A stretch of 64,000 nt of DNA from Auricularia sp. M13 (GCA_037042915.1 CM073203.1:1178001-1242000), one strand, 5' to 3'; positions 11,949 to 23,739 are shown, numbered from the stretch's first letter. The notes: generated by a model from the letters alone, not told the origin. Translations and numbers: made by a program.

Positions 11949-13440
11949 CTCGTCGACCTCGCTGGGCTTGAGGCCGGCATCCTGCAGCGCCTTCTTGCAC
12001 GGCTGGACGGTGCGCTGGACGAGCGGCTGGACGAGGCCCTCGAACTGCGAGCGCAGGAGACGCATGTTGATGTGCTTCGCGCCGCTCGCGTCCGCCGAGA
12101 TGAAGGGCAGGTTGATCTCGGTCTGCATGCTGCTCGACAGCTCGATCTTGGCCTTCTCCGCGGCCTCGCGGATGCGCTGGATGGCCATGCGGTCCTCGTG
12201 CAGGTCGACGCCGCTCTCCTTCTTGAACTCGTTCATGATGTGGTTGACGAGCAGGACGTCGAAGTCCTCGCCACCGAGATGCGTGTCGCCGTTCGTCGAC
12301 TTGACCTCGAACACGCCCTTCTGCATTTCCAGGATGGAGATATCGAAGGTACCGCCGCCGAGATCGTAGACGGCGACGACGGACGAGTTCGTGCGGTCAA
12401 GACCGTATGCGAGCGCCGCCGCCGTCGGCTCGGGAATGACACGCAGGACGTCGAGGCCGGCGATGGCGCCGGCGTCCTTCGTAGCTTGTCGTTGTGCGTC
12501 GTTGAAGTATGCCGGGACGGTGACGACAGCACGCCTGCGCAGTGTATCCGTAAGCCACCGGGGTCAATGTGCGGACCGAATTACTCACTGCACGGGCTTG
12601 CCAAGATATTGTTCAGCCGTCTGCTTCATCTTCGTCAAGACCATAGACGAAAGTTCTTCCGCAGACTGCGAGCGACGATCAGCCACACAATTTTGAATAA
12701 AAAGGAGCATATCAAATATGCAAAAAATGCGAGCAGCAATGATAGTGTTGCAAGTGACTAGTTGCGGCTCGCATTACTGCTCGCATTTGCAAGCTATCTG
12801 AAGGGCCCAAACGAGAAAGCTGGACGTACAAATTGTTGGGGCTTGCCGTCAACCTCAACCTCGACCGCTGGCCGGCCGTCAGGCTTGGGCACAATCTTGA
12901 ACGGCCTGCATAAAAAAGTCAGCAAGGTGACCGTAGAGCATACAAACAGCTCCATACCAGTGCTTAGCGTCCTCCTGGACCTCCTTGTCCTTGTACATGC
13001 GGCCAATCAGACGCTTGAACGCGAACACGGTGTTTTTCGAGTTGACGACTGCCTGGCGCTTGGCGGGCAGGCCGACGAGGCGCTCGCCGTGCTTGGCGAA
13101 GGCGACGACGGAGGGCGTTGTCCGGTTGCCCTCGGCGTTCTCGAGCACCTTGGCCGTCTGGCCCTCCATAATCGCAACACACGAGTTGGTCGTTCCCAGG
13201 TCGATACCGACGACCGGGCCTGCGCAACAGGACGGTGGTGAGCCTGGCTGGGCGCCCAGCGTGCCAGTGTATGCCGCGTACCGGACACCTTCGTGTTCAT
13301 TGACCGCGCAATGGCTGACCGCGGCAGCGCCTGACGAAAAAAATCAGCATTCTGCAGCATTTTCGGTGACGGGGGCGACGCACGGAGTAAGCGCCAGTGC
13401 GCAGCGCAGGCTGCACGAGCATACGACGGGCGGCGTACAT
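11003..13440 (-). CDS. SSC1: Mitochondrial Hsp70 chaperone (SSC1 type)
   Basis: This is the matrix chaperone that drives protein import and folding. Seven exons fit exactly: 13384-13440, 13282-13330, 12958-13219, 12830-12905, 12589-12665, 11516-12534 and 11003-11466, giving 667 residues. The N-terminus [19 protein letters not shown] and following Arg-rich stretch is a mitochondrial presequence. Then come [51 protein letters not shown] and [18 protein letters not shown] of the ATPase domain, and the substrate-binding domain with [14 protein letters not shown] and [14 protein letters not shown]. The C-terminal lid ends EENAEKKD. There is no EEVD (cytosolic) or HDEL (ER) tail, and the lid sequence matches the mitochondrial class. 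Confidence 0.95.
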
Positions 13441-13680
13441 GGTGGGCGGGAGGAAGGGAAGAATAAAGACACAGACGGCCGCTGCACCGAGCGAAATTTT
13501 TGAGCAGAGGCGTGCTTGGAACTCCGATTTATCGAAGATTCGGCCGCATTCGAGGCGTGTCCCGACGGTCCGCCCCCGCGCCTGGTTCCGTCCTTGCCTT
13601 ATCCCCTCGATTTCAAAGCATACAACGACTCAGAAAACTGCTAGCTGTCTCCTGAAGTGCGTTTCTCCGTCTCTCCGCGT

Positions 13681-15858
13681 TTACTCTGACGGTGTGAGAG
13701 GCAACCGCTCGCCGAGACGGCTCCGGACGACTCTTCCCTCCTTGATCACCGCCATGAGATGGTCTTCAGGCCGGTCTAGCACCGTGATATCCCCAGCGGG
13801 TTCTTGTCGAGTATAATGAGGTCTGCGAACGCCCCCGGCGCAATGACGCCGATTTGCCCCCCACGCCTCAGCAGCTTGGCTACGTGACCGCATGAGCACC
13901 TCCTGAGGCTTCAAGTTCAATTTCATTTGCTAGACATACCGGCATTCGTCGTGGCATGCTTCAGGATGGCTGGCGACGACAGGACGGCGGAGCGCACTCG
14001 GAACTACGGCAGATCATCCTGGGAAGCCTGCGAAGGCGATACGTACAAGGCGTACTCACCTCTTCAGTCTGCAGTGCGTGCATAGAGATGAGAAGGTCCG
14101 TCCCAAAGCACACGCACACGCCCGCCTTTTCGGCGATCTCCAGCGCGCGCAGGCCATGCTTCATCACTTCCTCGTTCTTGCGTTTGCTTTGCTCCGGGAG
14201 GAAATTCTTTCAAAAAAGGAGAATTTGGTCAGGAACTCTCAGACATGGCACATATGTGTGCTTACCTCGAACGGCGGGCGGACCATGATGCCGTAGCATG
14301 ACAGCGTCGGCGTGAGGAACACGCCCTCTTTCGCCATCCTATGCGTCTTCAGCCTCCCGGGCAACTATAAAGAGAATGACCATGCAGAACTGCATACCGC
14401 TTAGCAGTCGCCTCGTCGATGAGGTTGCCATGCTCGATCCCCCGCACGCCGTTGTCGATGGCGTGGTTGATCGACTCGACCGTGTACGCGTGCGCCGTAA
14501 CTGGATTTCAGAAAAGCACGTCCAACCTCATCAGCACTCACGCTCGCCTGCACATTCCTACTCACCGTGCACATTCCCCATCTGCTTGCACGTCCGCGTA
14601 ATAGCCTGGATCTCCTCCGCGAGGAACTGCACAGTCTCTATTGCGTCGGTCGGACTCGCCACACCCCCTCCAGCCATGATCTATCGCAAAAAATCATCGA
14701 TTTAAAGCACTCTCAAGAGCGCAGTGCTCACCTTGATGAAGTCCGCGCCGAGCTTGATCTCCTCGCGCGTCGCCTTGAGGACGGCATCGACGCCGTCTAC
14801 CACACGCCCGAGCGAATATCCTGCGCCCTCGCCGCCGCCGCAACACCCGTGTCCTACCGTGCGCCCGCTGGAGAAGTCTCCGTGTCCTCCTGACGTGGGG
14901 CATCGTCTCAGAGCGAACTGTGCATGCATCCTGCATACCTGTCTGCGAAAGCGCTTTGCCGCACTGGAATAGGCGCGGGCCGTCGATGAGGCCCTCCGCA
15001 ATGGCAGTCGCTAGCGCCTTAGACGCGCCACCTGCACGTGGCGACATAAACGGGCGGAGGAAGGGAGGTTTTGTTGCGGTCAGCAGCGGGGATTCAACTA
15101 ATTGCCCGCGGGGGACTGACCTGTGTCGCGCACCGTCGTAAACCCCCTGGACAGCATCTCTGCAGAATGGTCGCGGAACAAACAGGTGGAGCGCTGAGTT
15201 GTTGGGAACGAATTGAGATATGTTCATGCAGACCTTTGAGGAACATATGTAGAGCGCAGCGCGACAGTTTCTTCGGTCGAGTTGGCCAGGTCGCCGATGT
15301 CCTTAGCGTGCCAGAAGGTCATATTAAGCCACATCCAGAGTCTGAGAGAACCGAAATGAAATGGCACCTTGACACCTGGGGTGACGGTAACATGCACATG
15401 GCAGTCAATGAGGCCTCTGCCAGTGAGAAAGCCGGCGTCACGACCATTGCGAGCGTCGGCAATGGAAAGCTTACGGGCACACGTAGATCTTGCCCATATC
15501 ATAAACAGGCAAGTCCTCGCCCTTCCATTTTGCGTCAGCCTGCAGTCCGCTGAGCTTCACGACGTGCGGCAGAATCGCGTCAATTTTGCCGTCGACGATG
15601 CAGATGGAAACCGGGGTATCCTCATCAGCGGCGGCGCCTTCCGGGGAGTATATGCTCCCAGACTCTGGCATGACGACAAGGACGTTGGTGAGGATCATGC
15701 CCTTGGGAGGCTTGCGGATCCATGGCTTTGGCACGAGCTTTGGAAGTCTGCCGATTTAATGTGATGAGGATTCGCGGCATTCAAAGAAGGAGCACGTACA
15801 GGGAGTCGCGCGTCTTGTCAGGACCGCCGGGGTACGGGTTGGGCTTTGGCTGCGACAT
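13681..15858 (-). CDS. Metal-dependent amidohydrolase (imidazolonepropionase/prolidase-like), with an apparent one-base frame break near the 3' end
   Basis: The gene has about ten exons starting at [20 protein letters not shown] (15800-15858) and continuing [16 protein letters not shown]. Metal ligands of the amidohydrolase fold are visible in order: [10 protein letters not shown] (HxH), ADFIKIMAGGG (likely carboxylated Lys), [18 protein letters not shown] and [10 protein letters not shown] (two His), and CVCFGTDLL (Asp). The 3' exon reads [21 protein letters not shown], then shifts frame at the CCCC run at 13791-13794. The expected continuation [19 protein letters not shown] to ...RLPLTPSE lies one frame over and ends at 13681. 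Without a correction the protein would stop shortly after NPL. The junction between the exon ending at RSTY(V) (about 15240) and the [14 protein letters not shown] exon is also uncertain. The substrate is unknown; relatives hydrolyse cyclic amides or dipeptides. Confidence 0.8.
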
Positions 15859-16361
15859 GGGAATCGGGCAAGGACGCCGGTTTGGCGGGCCGATCGCGGC
15901 GGCTGTTGTTCCGCTACGCGACTTTCGAGGTCCGCTCCGCGTTGCTTGACACAAGTCACCTTCTGTCAGTTCTCAAGTTGTTCACATTACTACAGTGCAC
16001 ATTCCCGGTGTCATAATGGCTCGCCTCTATCTGATATTGACATATTCTCAGACTTATTGCAGGCATTCGGCGAGCAGTGCGCCTTTTGTAGTCCCTCAAC
16101 CATGCTCTTCTCGTCCATGCTGTTCCCGGCGAACTCCAGATAACGCACGTGCCTGCCCGAAGACTCCCGCGCCAAGAAGATGCACACCGCCATGAATCCA
16201 GGATCTGGGATCGCAACTTGTTGCCATATCAGCCGCGCACAGCTTCTTGCTCAAGATTACTTGAACGCCTGGTCACAGATGATCCACGCCTTCGTCCCCA
16301 TTTCCCTTTCGACCTCGTCCCCTTTTTCTTTTCCTGTTCCCCTGGCCTTTTGCCCTTCGCC

Positions 16362-17544
16362 ATGCGCTCCGCCTCGCTCGCAGTCCTCGGCGCCTTCCTC
16401 GCCGCGCGCGCCGCGGCCATCAACGTCATCATGTCCAACGACGACGGATGGGCGTCCTGCAACATCCGCGCGTCGTACGCCGAGCTGACGCGTGCTGGGT
16501 TTAACGTGCGCCCTATGTCCGTTGATTCTTTGTGCTTGATGCTGAATTTTGCTGCTCTAAATCATAGGTTGTACTTTCGTCGCCGGCTCAGGGCAAATCA
16601 GGCGCAGGATCCCTCGACCTCCCGGCCATTCCTGTGCTTATGGGCTGCCAGTGGGACTCGTGCCCTGCGCTTTCGCCCGCCGAAGGCTTCAACGCGTCTG
16701 ACCGTACGTTCATTCAAGCCAAGCCTCGTTTGCAGCTGCTGATTGCATGCGGAACAGCGCACCTGAACTATGTCAACTCGTTCCCGTGAGCAATGATGAT
16801 TATGATTCCATCCCCGCTGTGGAGAAATCTTACGATCGTCGCAGCGCCTCCGCGGCGAAGTACGGTATCGAGACGCTCGCGCCCAAGTTCTTCGGTGGCC
16901 CACCAGACTTGGTCGTCACAGGCGTGAACATCGGCAGTGCGTCGCATAGCTGGACGTGCGCTGCGAATGCTCATGTTGATTCTCCCTCGGCCCAGGCAAC
17001 CTTGGCCTCGTCAACCAGATCAGCGGGACCATGTGCGTCGTCGCGCCTCATGTCCCAGTATAACGGCGCTCACGCGATACCACACAGCGGCTCCGCGCGC
17101 GTTGCCGTCCTGCGCGGCATCCCGGCCATCGCCTTCAGCGGCGCGTCGGGCGAGCAGATCGGGTACGAGGCGCTGCCGACGGCGTGGTCGGACGTCTACG
17201 CGCGCCTGCAGGCGCGCTTCCTGCTCGTCATGACGGCCAGCACGCCGTACGCGCCCAAGGATGTGATCGTCAGCGTCAACTACCCCAAGGTCGAGGGCGG
17301 GTGCACCGCGCCGCAGTACGTGCTCTCGCGCGTCAACGCTGCGACCATCTTCTCGGGCAAGGACATCTTCACCTGCGGCTCCGACCGTCTGCCGGACGAG
17401 GGCGCCGTCATTGAGGCGGGGTGCTATGCTAGCGTCTCCGTGCTCGACAAAGACTCCAAGTCGACCGCGGATATTGAGTCATATGCTGTGGTGAAGGCTA
17501 AGCTTGGGCATATGCTTACATGCCTCCCTGAATCCAAGGCGTGA
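16362..17544 (+). CDS. Secreted SurE-like phosphatase/5'-nucleotidase
   Basis: Six exons keep frame throughout: 16362-16505, 16568-16703, 16758-16785, 16845-16936, 16996-17032 and 17088-17544, giving 297 residues. The N-terminus MRSASLAVLGAFLAARAAA is a signal peptide. The mature part begins INVIMSNDDGW, the SurE metal-binding NDDG motif. It continues VLSSPAQGKSGAGSLD, PPDLVVTGVNIGSNLGL and ISGTIGSARVAVLRGIPAIA, all typical of the SurE fold. Fungal secreted members are acid-phosphatase or nucleotidase like, so a role in phosphate release outside the cell is inferred. Confidence 0.9.
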
Positions 17545-17796
17545 AAGGCTGGCTTCATTCTACTTTCTGTTCTTCTTTGATACCTTTTGTTTCTAAGTTA
17601 TGTTTTTTCAATGGGAATTTGAGACTGTAACCATCGTTTTTGCTGTCGATTTGGCGTAGGTGTGTGCGCGCGAAGGCTACGGTACCCGCAAACGTCTGTT
17701 GAAGTTGCGAGTCGCGAGTCCGAGTCGGTCGACTCCGAATTGGTTTTCCCACTTGACCTGGTCCTCCTCGATTCTTGTCGCTGCGCTGTGTTTGCT

Positions 17797-19348
17797 ATGA
17801 TAGACTGGCGCGGAGTCTTCTCCTGCGTATCCTGGGGTGCAATCTTCGTTCTTGGCTCGCCGATAATTCTTGCGAGACATCTGTGCGCTTTGTGCTTCGA
17901 CTGGCTCTGCAGGCTCCAAGATTTCATATCCGAAACGCGGCGCAGGCAGGAGCACTCTTCGGGACGCAAGGATGGCTCACACTGGCAGAACCGCGCGACT
18001 CAGCTGCCCGTCGAAACTCAGCTGTACATTTTCGCCCTGCTGCGTGCGCGCGCGAAGTTCGGGCGGACGCAGCACGTGATGGACGTCACGGGCTCGACGC
18101 CGCACAGGCCCGGCGGCTTCAGCGCGTGCAGGGACCTGGCTGCTGCGCGGCTAGTGTGTCGCGCCTGGCACGGCGCTGCGACGGAGGCGCTGTATGCGGA
18201 TGCGACGCTCGTCACTGCGCGGGCCTGCGCGGCGTTTGCTGATCTGCTTGCACGTAGACCACAGGTAGCCCCTATGGTCAGGCGTATCGTCTTTCCTGAA
18301 GACTCTCGAAGAGTCAATGAGGTCAACACGGAACCCAGCATCCGTAATCTCAAGGCTCTCATCGACCAAATCGTCGGTCAGTGCCTCAACGCCATGGACG
18401 TGACGTTCTTCCGAAACTCGGATTCCAGCGCGTTGGAGGACGTGCCTGGTTTCAACCTATGTGCGGTGCGTGTCACGCATCTGGCACTTCTGTTTTTCTT
18501 CGAGATCGGCATCCGGCACTTTGCTCTGGACTTCGGGGCGGATTCTCTCCAGCAATTTCCCAATTTGCAGTCCCTGACGCTGCGAAATCATCGGATAGAT
18601 GCGCCGGCCACCGTCCACTTCCCCGCGCACACACTTCGCAGCCTGCACTTGGAAATATGCTTCCTGCCACTTGCGTCCTTCCGTACGCTCCTTACGCATC
18701 TACCCAACCTGCTCGCGTTCTCCTGGCGGGAGAACACCTTAGCGCACGATTACAGCACCGACGCTCCCGCATTACCTGAGCTCCTTGCGCCTTCACTGAC
18801 CGAGTATGTCGCCGTCGACCACCTGGAGTCTCCGCGCCACACGGCCTTGCTGCTCCGCGGCCTGGACGCCTTTGCTGCATTGCACCGGCTGACGATCAGC
18901 GCGTGGTTGCTTCCCCGGATGCGCGCGACGCCGCACGCGCTTGCCGAGCTGATCGTCACCCAGGCGCCGTACCATTCGTCTGAGCAGTTCACCAACAATG
19001 GTCAGTGGCGCAGGATGATGCTCAAGGAGACGTGGTGCCTCGTGCACAGCGCGCCGTGGACGTCTCCGGCGCTACGTTCGATCCAGCTCTGGGACATTGC
19101 CCTGCTGACCCAGCTCCCGCTCTACCGGGTCATATCGTACATTCTGCGCGAAGCTCTGCAGCCTCGTGGTATTGAAGTCGCCGTGAATCTATTGTGAGTT
19201 TCCTTTGCATGTTAGCGTTCAGGCGCGCGCGATTTTTTGATCATGAATTTGCACCGACAGCTTAGACAAGGACGATGAGCTGCGGGTTCGGAGAAAGATG
19301 CGGAGACGGCACCGGGCGCGTCGTCTGCTTTGGCAAGACGTCATCTAG
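17797..19348 (+). CDS. F-box-like protein with LRR-type C-terminal region
   Basis: Two exons (17797-19193, 19261-19348) encode about 494 residues; the first in-frame ATG gives MIDWRG. An N-terminal hydrophobic stretch (VFSCVSWGAIFVLGSPII) is followed by an F-box-like segment, LPVETQLYIFALLRARAK ... AARLVCRAWHGAATEALY. The rest has leucine-rich segments (LQSLTLRNHRI, LRSLHLEICFLPL, LHRLTISAWLLP), and a basic tail RVRRKMRRRHRARRL is supplied by the second exon. Such proteins are abundant and variable in Agaricomycetes and may serve SCF ubiquitin ligases. The hydrophobic N-terminus is unusual for an F-box protein and could mean the true start is further in. Confidence 0.7.
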
Positions 19349-19519
19349 GGCGATATTTTGCGCAAGTGGGGGAGCTTGCACATGGGGAATCGGGGCTTAA
19401 ACTTGGCCAGGACACAGCAAGGAAGCTGATCGCTTACTGCACGGCGCTGTTTTGATCGTCGCGGCGCTTCCGCGGCGAAGCACCGTGATTCGGCAAACGC
19501 CGCTCCTTGATCTCCCACC

Positions 19520-20185
19520 ATGTCGAGCAACAGGGACGCATACAACGCAGCTACGGCGCAGGCGCTTCGTAATGCGTATGAAGTGGCGTGGGGCAAGCGC
19601 GATGAAGAGAGCAGATTTTACGAGGAGGTTGTGGTTGCAGTGCCAGCGTCGTTCAGCAGCCCGTCCGAAGAGTGTACGGCCAAGTTCATACGTGTCAGCG
19701 GCATACGGTACTTCACACAACTCGTGCGCGCAGAGAAAAACGTCGTCCTTGCCGCGATCAGCCATGCGAAAGATCGGTCTGTTGCCCCGTTCGATACCTG
19801 GTCCTATGGCTCGTCCGTCATTTTCGGCCAGACTGGCGTGGGCAAATCGATGTGCCTGTGGAACGCGCTCGTAGAACGACTACTCGACGGCAAGCAGACA
19901 ATCTATCTCGACGAGGCGGCTCACGTCTTCGCAATCTTCACGGCATTGGGTTGTTGTGTCTTTCGCACGGGCGACCCAACAGGCACTCTGTACGACTTAT
20001 GTACTGGTCAAGAATGGACAATGCTCCATGACTGGGCAGTCAATGCAAGGGAGGTGGCCAACCTAGATCTAGTCGCTGCCGAGATCCTGCTTAGCAGTGG
20101 CCGACTTACGACTGCTGCACTCATTGACAGCGATCCAGCCCGACCTCATCCTCCACTCTGCCTCGCCTCAATCGGAAATCGCTGA
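19520..20185 (+). CDS. P-loop NTPase domain protein, probably incomplete
   Basis: An uninterrupted frame of 221 codons starts MSSNRDAYNAATAQALRNA. It contains a Walker A motif, FGQTGVGKSMCLWNALVERL, preceded by WSYGSSVIF, a layout seen in a variable family of fungal NTPases often linked with Crinkler-type proteins. After the P-loop it keeps beta-strand-like segments (TIYLDEAAHVFAIF, CCVFRTGDP) but then runs into DPARPHPPLCLASIGNR and a stop. Relatives are usually longer, so this is either a truncated copy or a gene with a further exon I could not recognise. No function is assigned. Confidence 0.55.
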   Translation: MSSNRDAYNAATAQALRNAYEVAWGKRDEESRFYEEVVVAVPASFSSPSEECTAKFIRVSGIRYFTQLVRAEKNVVLAAISHAKDRSVAPFDTWSYGSSVIFGQTGVGKSMCLWNALVERLLDGKQTIYLDEAAHVFAIFTALGCCVFRTGDPTGTLYDLCTGQEWTMLHDWAVNAREVANLDLVAAEILLSSGRLTTAALIDSDPARPHPPLCLASIGNR

Positions 20186-20600
20186 GTTAGCGTGCAGGCG
20201 ACCTCGACCCCTCCTCTAAAACGAGTCGCACAACAGCTGGGTACGCGAGGAGAGGGCAGACACTATATGGATGGATGTGTGGTTGTGGCCGGAGGTGTAC
20301 GCTGTGTGGTGCACAACCTCGCACTGATCATAACTACTTAAACTCCTCTTGCAGCGTGCACCTTCATGGTTTCGACGCCTATCGCCTTGGATGCCACCTT
20401 TCCTGGTCTCTGACAGTCTAACTGAGCCGCGCGTTGTAGACGTTCCATGCGTAGTGAATTAACCTGGATTTTTAGCCCGAACGGCTGAACACGTGATACT
20501 AATGCTATTCTGCGGGTCGGTACGCTGACTCAGAATGTGAGTCGCGGGTACAAAATACGAGCGAGCGCCTGGCTCTACTTGAGCTTCAACCACTACATCC

Positions 20601-22479
20601 ATGTTATCTCTCAGTGCCGAAATTAATAAAATACTCACTGATGCAGTCAATGCACCTAACGGTCCACCGGGCCTTGTGTTCGGCGCCGTGAATCGCAACG
20701 GCGATGTCCTGGTTGCAGAGGCAGCCGGCAAGATCTCTGTGAACGGCGACAAACCGGTATGGCGCTACGCATTTACGTCGTTCAGTCATCCATAATCCGA
20801 TTTATCTGTCCTTTAGATGACGACGGACACTCAATTCGCCATCTACTCCGTGACCAAGTTCATCACAGCGATTGCGTACGTGTCCCTTGTCTCTCACTGG
20901 GAGGATATGCCCTGATACGCATTTTCCAGTGCAATGCAGCTCGTCGAGCGCAAGAAGTTGCACCTCGACGAGCCGATTGAAAAGGTCCTGTGGGTATACT
21001 CATTCCGTCAAGTGACCGAGCTTTGACACCCCTTTCCTCTACGCAGGCCCGAAATGGCGGACATACCGCTCTTGGCTGAGGATGGCAGCCTCTCAAAACC
21101 GAAGAATAAGGTCACTCTGCGCATGCTACTCACCCATACCGCTGGATTCTCGTATGTGTTCGCATCATGTTCTCAGGGGGCGTCCCTTGACAAGGTGTAG
21201 CTATCCAGCATCAACTCCATCTATACTCAAATGGTTTACGGCACAGGCAGATAAACCCAAACCGGCTGTTGTGATCGGGAAGGAGGGCACCCTCGATATT
21301 CCTCTGATCTTCGAAGTAGGTCATATGATCTTGCCAGTATGAAGCTCAACTCATACGTTCGCGAACGAAAGCCAGGGACGGATTGGATGTACGGAGTCAG
21401 TGCGTACACTCGTCATCTCATGAGCGAGTTCTACTTTGCTAATCATTTCTCTATGAGAAAAGGCATTGACTGGGCAGGAGAGGCAGTCATGCGCGTCACG
21501 GGCCAGACCCTGACCGAGTATTGTACGGAGAATATCTTTAAGCCGCTCGGAGTTCGTTGCCTCCTGGTTCCCGATACCCTTTAATGGACCGCGTTTTTAG
21601 ATCACCGACATCACCTGGCGCATCTCGGAATCTCGGATGAGAACAGGGCGCGCCTCGCGGGAATGCACACGCGCAGCCTTAAGGACGGGACGATCTCAGT
21701 CCGCGGTATGTCTATTCCCTGTTTTCGCGAACGCGCATCTGATCTCACACTCTGCCTTGGAAGAACACGACTCCCGTGCCAACCCGGGAAGCGGACCCTT
21801 CTTCGAATCGGGGGGAGCAGGCGCCTTTGGGAGCCTGCATTCCCTTCTCAAGCTATTTGCCACTCTCCTCGACGACAATGGCGGGCCAATCCTCCGCCCG
21901 GAGACGGTGAAGGAGATGCTCACCGACCAGCTCCCGCGCATTGGCGTGCCGAACTCGGTGCTCAACCGCGGCGGGGTTAGTCCAATGCCTGAGATGGCGC
22001 CTGATATCCCTGCAGATACTGCGTGAGTGGATACCATTGCATGGGAACTCAAGTTTTAACGGAATGCTGATTCATCGCTCAGGAACAAGGGATGGGGTCT
22101 GTCGTGGTTGATTCAGAAGGTCAGTAGTGGTCCCGTTGAATGCATAGGTTCCTGACGGCTGGCTGCTCAGGACGGCGTGCCGGCGACTGGCCGCTCCCCT
22201 GGCGCTGTGGAATGGAGTGGGTAAGCATCCGACTTGTCTCTGCCGGAAATTGAGCTGCGCAACTCAATGTTTCGTCTCAGCTTGGCAAACGCATACTACC
22301 AGTACGTTCCGCATCTCCACGAGTGTGTATCTCAGCTTGAATGGATCCCTGCGCGCAGGATCGACCCTACTAAAGGCATCGCGACGCTCATCCTGGCGCA
22401 GATCATCCCGTTCTACGACCCACATGTGGTCAAGACAAACACGCTGGCGGAGGCAGCTGTCTACGCGTCGCTCAAGTAG
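20601..22479 (+). CDS. Beta-lactamase-fold serine hydrolase (class C/LovD-like), with an apparent one-base frame break
   Basis: Many short exons together read MLSLSAEINKILTDAVNA, MTTDTQFAIYSVTKFITAIA (SxxK motif with catalytic Ser-Lys), MQLVERKKLHLDEPI and VTLRMLLTHTAGFS. They continue PGTDWMYG, GIDWAGEAVMRVTGQ and TENIFKPLGITDITW. From there the expected HLGISDENRARLAGMH sits one frame over (break near 21616-21621). Later exons are regular again: GAFGSLHSLLKLFATLLDD, NKGWGLSWLIQK, DGVPATGRSPGAVEWSG and PTKGIATLILAQIIPFYDP. Family members are esterases, transesterases or peptidases of secondary metabolism; nothing nearby indicates a pathway. Confidence 0.75.
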
Positions 22480-23507
22480 ACTGAATCGCGAATACGAGGC
22501 GTGGCTCGGGTTCGTTTCTCACGTATATCTACTTTGGATTTTGCTGATACAGAATTGTGAGTTGACTAAACAGTCATGCACCATCGACGTCCAGACTGTA
22601 CCTCTCTATCCTGTTTCATGAACGGGACTTTCCTGTCTGTGCGGCGTGGAGGCAACCTGCCTATTGACACGATGCGGAAATTTTGCGCGTTGCAAGCGTG
22701 CCGGTCAGGTCGTCATCCTACAGAACCTCGCAAACTTAAACGCGAGATTGCACCTGAGTTGCAGTTAGAATGTCTTGCCTCGTGTTCACCGGCACGGAAT
22801 GACGTCGGACGCACGATGGCCACGCATTGGCAGGCATCCTTGGGAATACGAAGGCACTGCGAGCACGTTCCGGGGTTGTTGCTATTGCAAACATAACAGC
22901 AGCGAACCGGGTTCGCACTTACTGTACTGTAGCACAGGGCGGCAAGGGCATCTTCTGCACCAGCCCTGCTTCAAGGAATCACTCACCCATTGTCAGGCGT
23001 CCTGCAGGTAGGCGTCCTGCAGGTTCGCGAGGTCAGTGAGTGCGGACGTCAAGGCCCACAAACACGAGAGCTTAAATCTTCGCTATGACGTTGACCTCGA
23101 ACTCCAAGGCACAGAGACTCGATCGATCGCAGAAATATCCCCAGCAGCTGCCACAACTCCGTGGACAGCGAGAAATTGCATTTTGACTAAGTGCGTGCAT
23201 GCGTCAGAGTTCGTTGGGTACAGATCAGAGGCCTCGTCAGCTGAACTCGCAGCATCCAGAGGGAAATTGTGGCCGCGGCATGTGGAATGCCCGTAGTAAC
23301 AACAATGAGTGTGGGGGTGGGCCGTGCGGTGGTGAGCGCTAGTCCGTAATGGTGCGTGAAAGACGAAGGGTGACTACGGGTCGTAAAAGTGGGTCATTAA
23401 TTGAAGTGCGAAGTGGATGGGATAAATAGGACGTCTGCGGGGGCCGATAAGCGCTGGGCACAATAGAAAACATCCAGTAGGGAGCAGAAGCACGTACCTG
23501 AATGGGC
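22480..23507. other. Intergenic, nothing recognised except a short direct repeat
   Basis: The only structure noted is a 13-bp direct repeat (gcgtcctgcaggt) at about 22998-23025. No gene-like frame was found. The 3' flank of the pheromone-type gene lies at the right end. Confidence 0.5.
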
Positions 23508-23639
23508 TCAGACGACAACGCAGTACGCCATCGAGCTCGAAGATTTCTCCTCGTCGACGGGGACGGGCGCAGCGGAGCGCGTCGCCTCGTCTTCCGTGGC
23601 GCCGGCGAAGGTCGAGAGAAAGCTGGAGAGGACGTCCAT
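23508..23639 (-). CDS. Mating pheromone precursor-like peptide (farnesylated, CaaX)
   Basis: This 43-residue intronless frame begins MDVLSSFLSTFAG and ends SSSSMAYCVVV. The pattern matches basidiomycete lipopeptide pheromone precursors: short length, MD...F start, an acidic middle (PVDEEK) where N-terminal processing could occur, an aromatic residue before Cys, and a C-terminal CaaX box (CVVV). By family knowledge, the Cys would be farnesylated, VVV removed and the Cys carboxymethylated. The mature peptide would then be roughly the last 10-12 residues and be sensed by a STE3-type receptor. A TATA box lies 93 bp upstream (23732-23739). No STE3-like 7-TM receptor is seen nearby. An alternative reading is a non-mating farnesylated small peptide, which is common in Agaricomycetes. 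Confidence 0.8.
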   Translation of the reverse strand: MDVLSSFLSTFAGATEDEATRSAAPVPVDEEKSSSSMAYCVVV

Positions 23640-23731
23640 TGAATGAGCTATCTCGTAAACCGACAAGACACGATGGGCAGCGAAAGGGAGAGGACACGCA
23701 ACGGGAAAAAGTGATGCCTCGTGTGATGCGG

Positions 23732-23739
23732 CCTTTATA
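23732..23739 (-). promoter_or_regulatory. TATA box of the pheromone-type gene
   Basis: TATAAAGG on the minus strand, 93 bp before the ATG at 23639. Its spacing suits a strongly expressed small gene. Confidence 0.55.
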
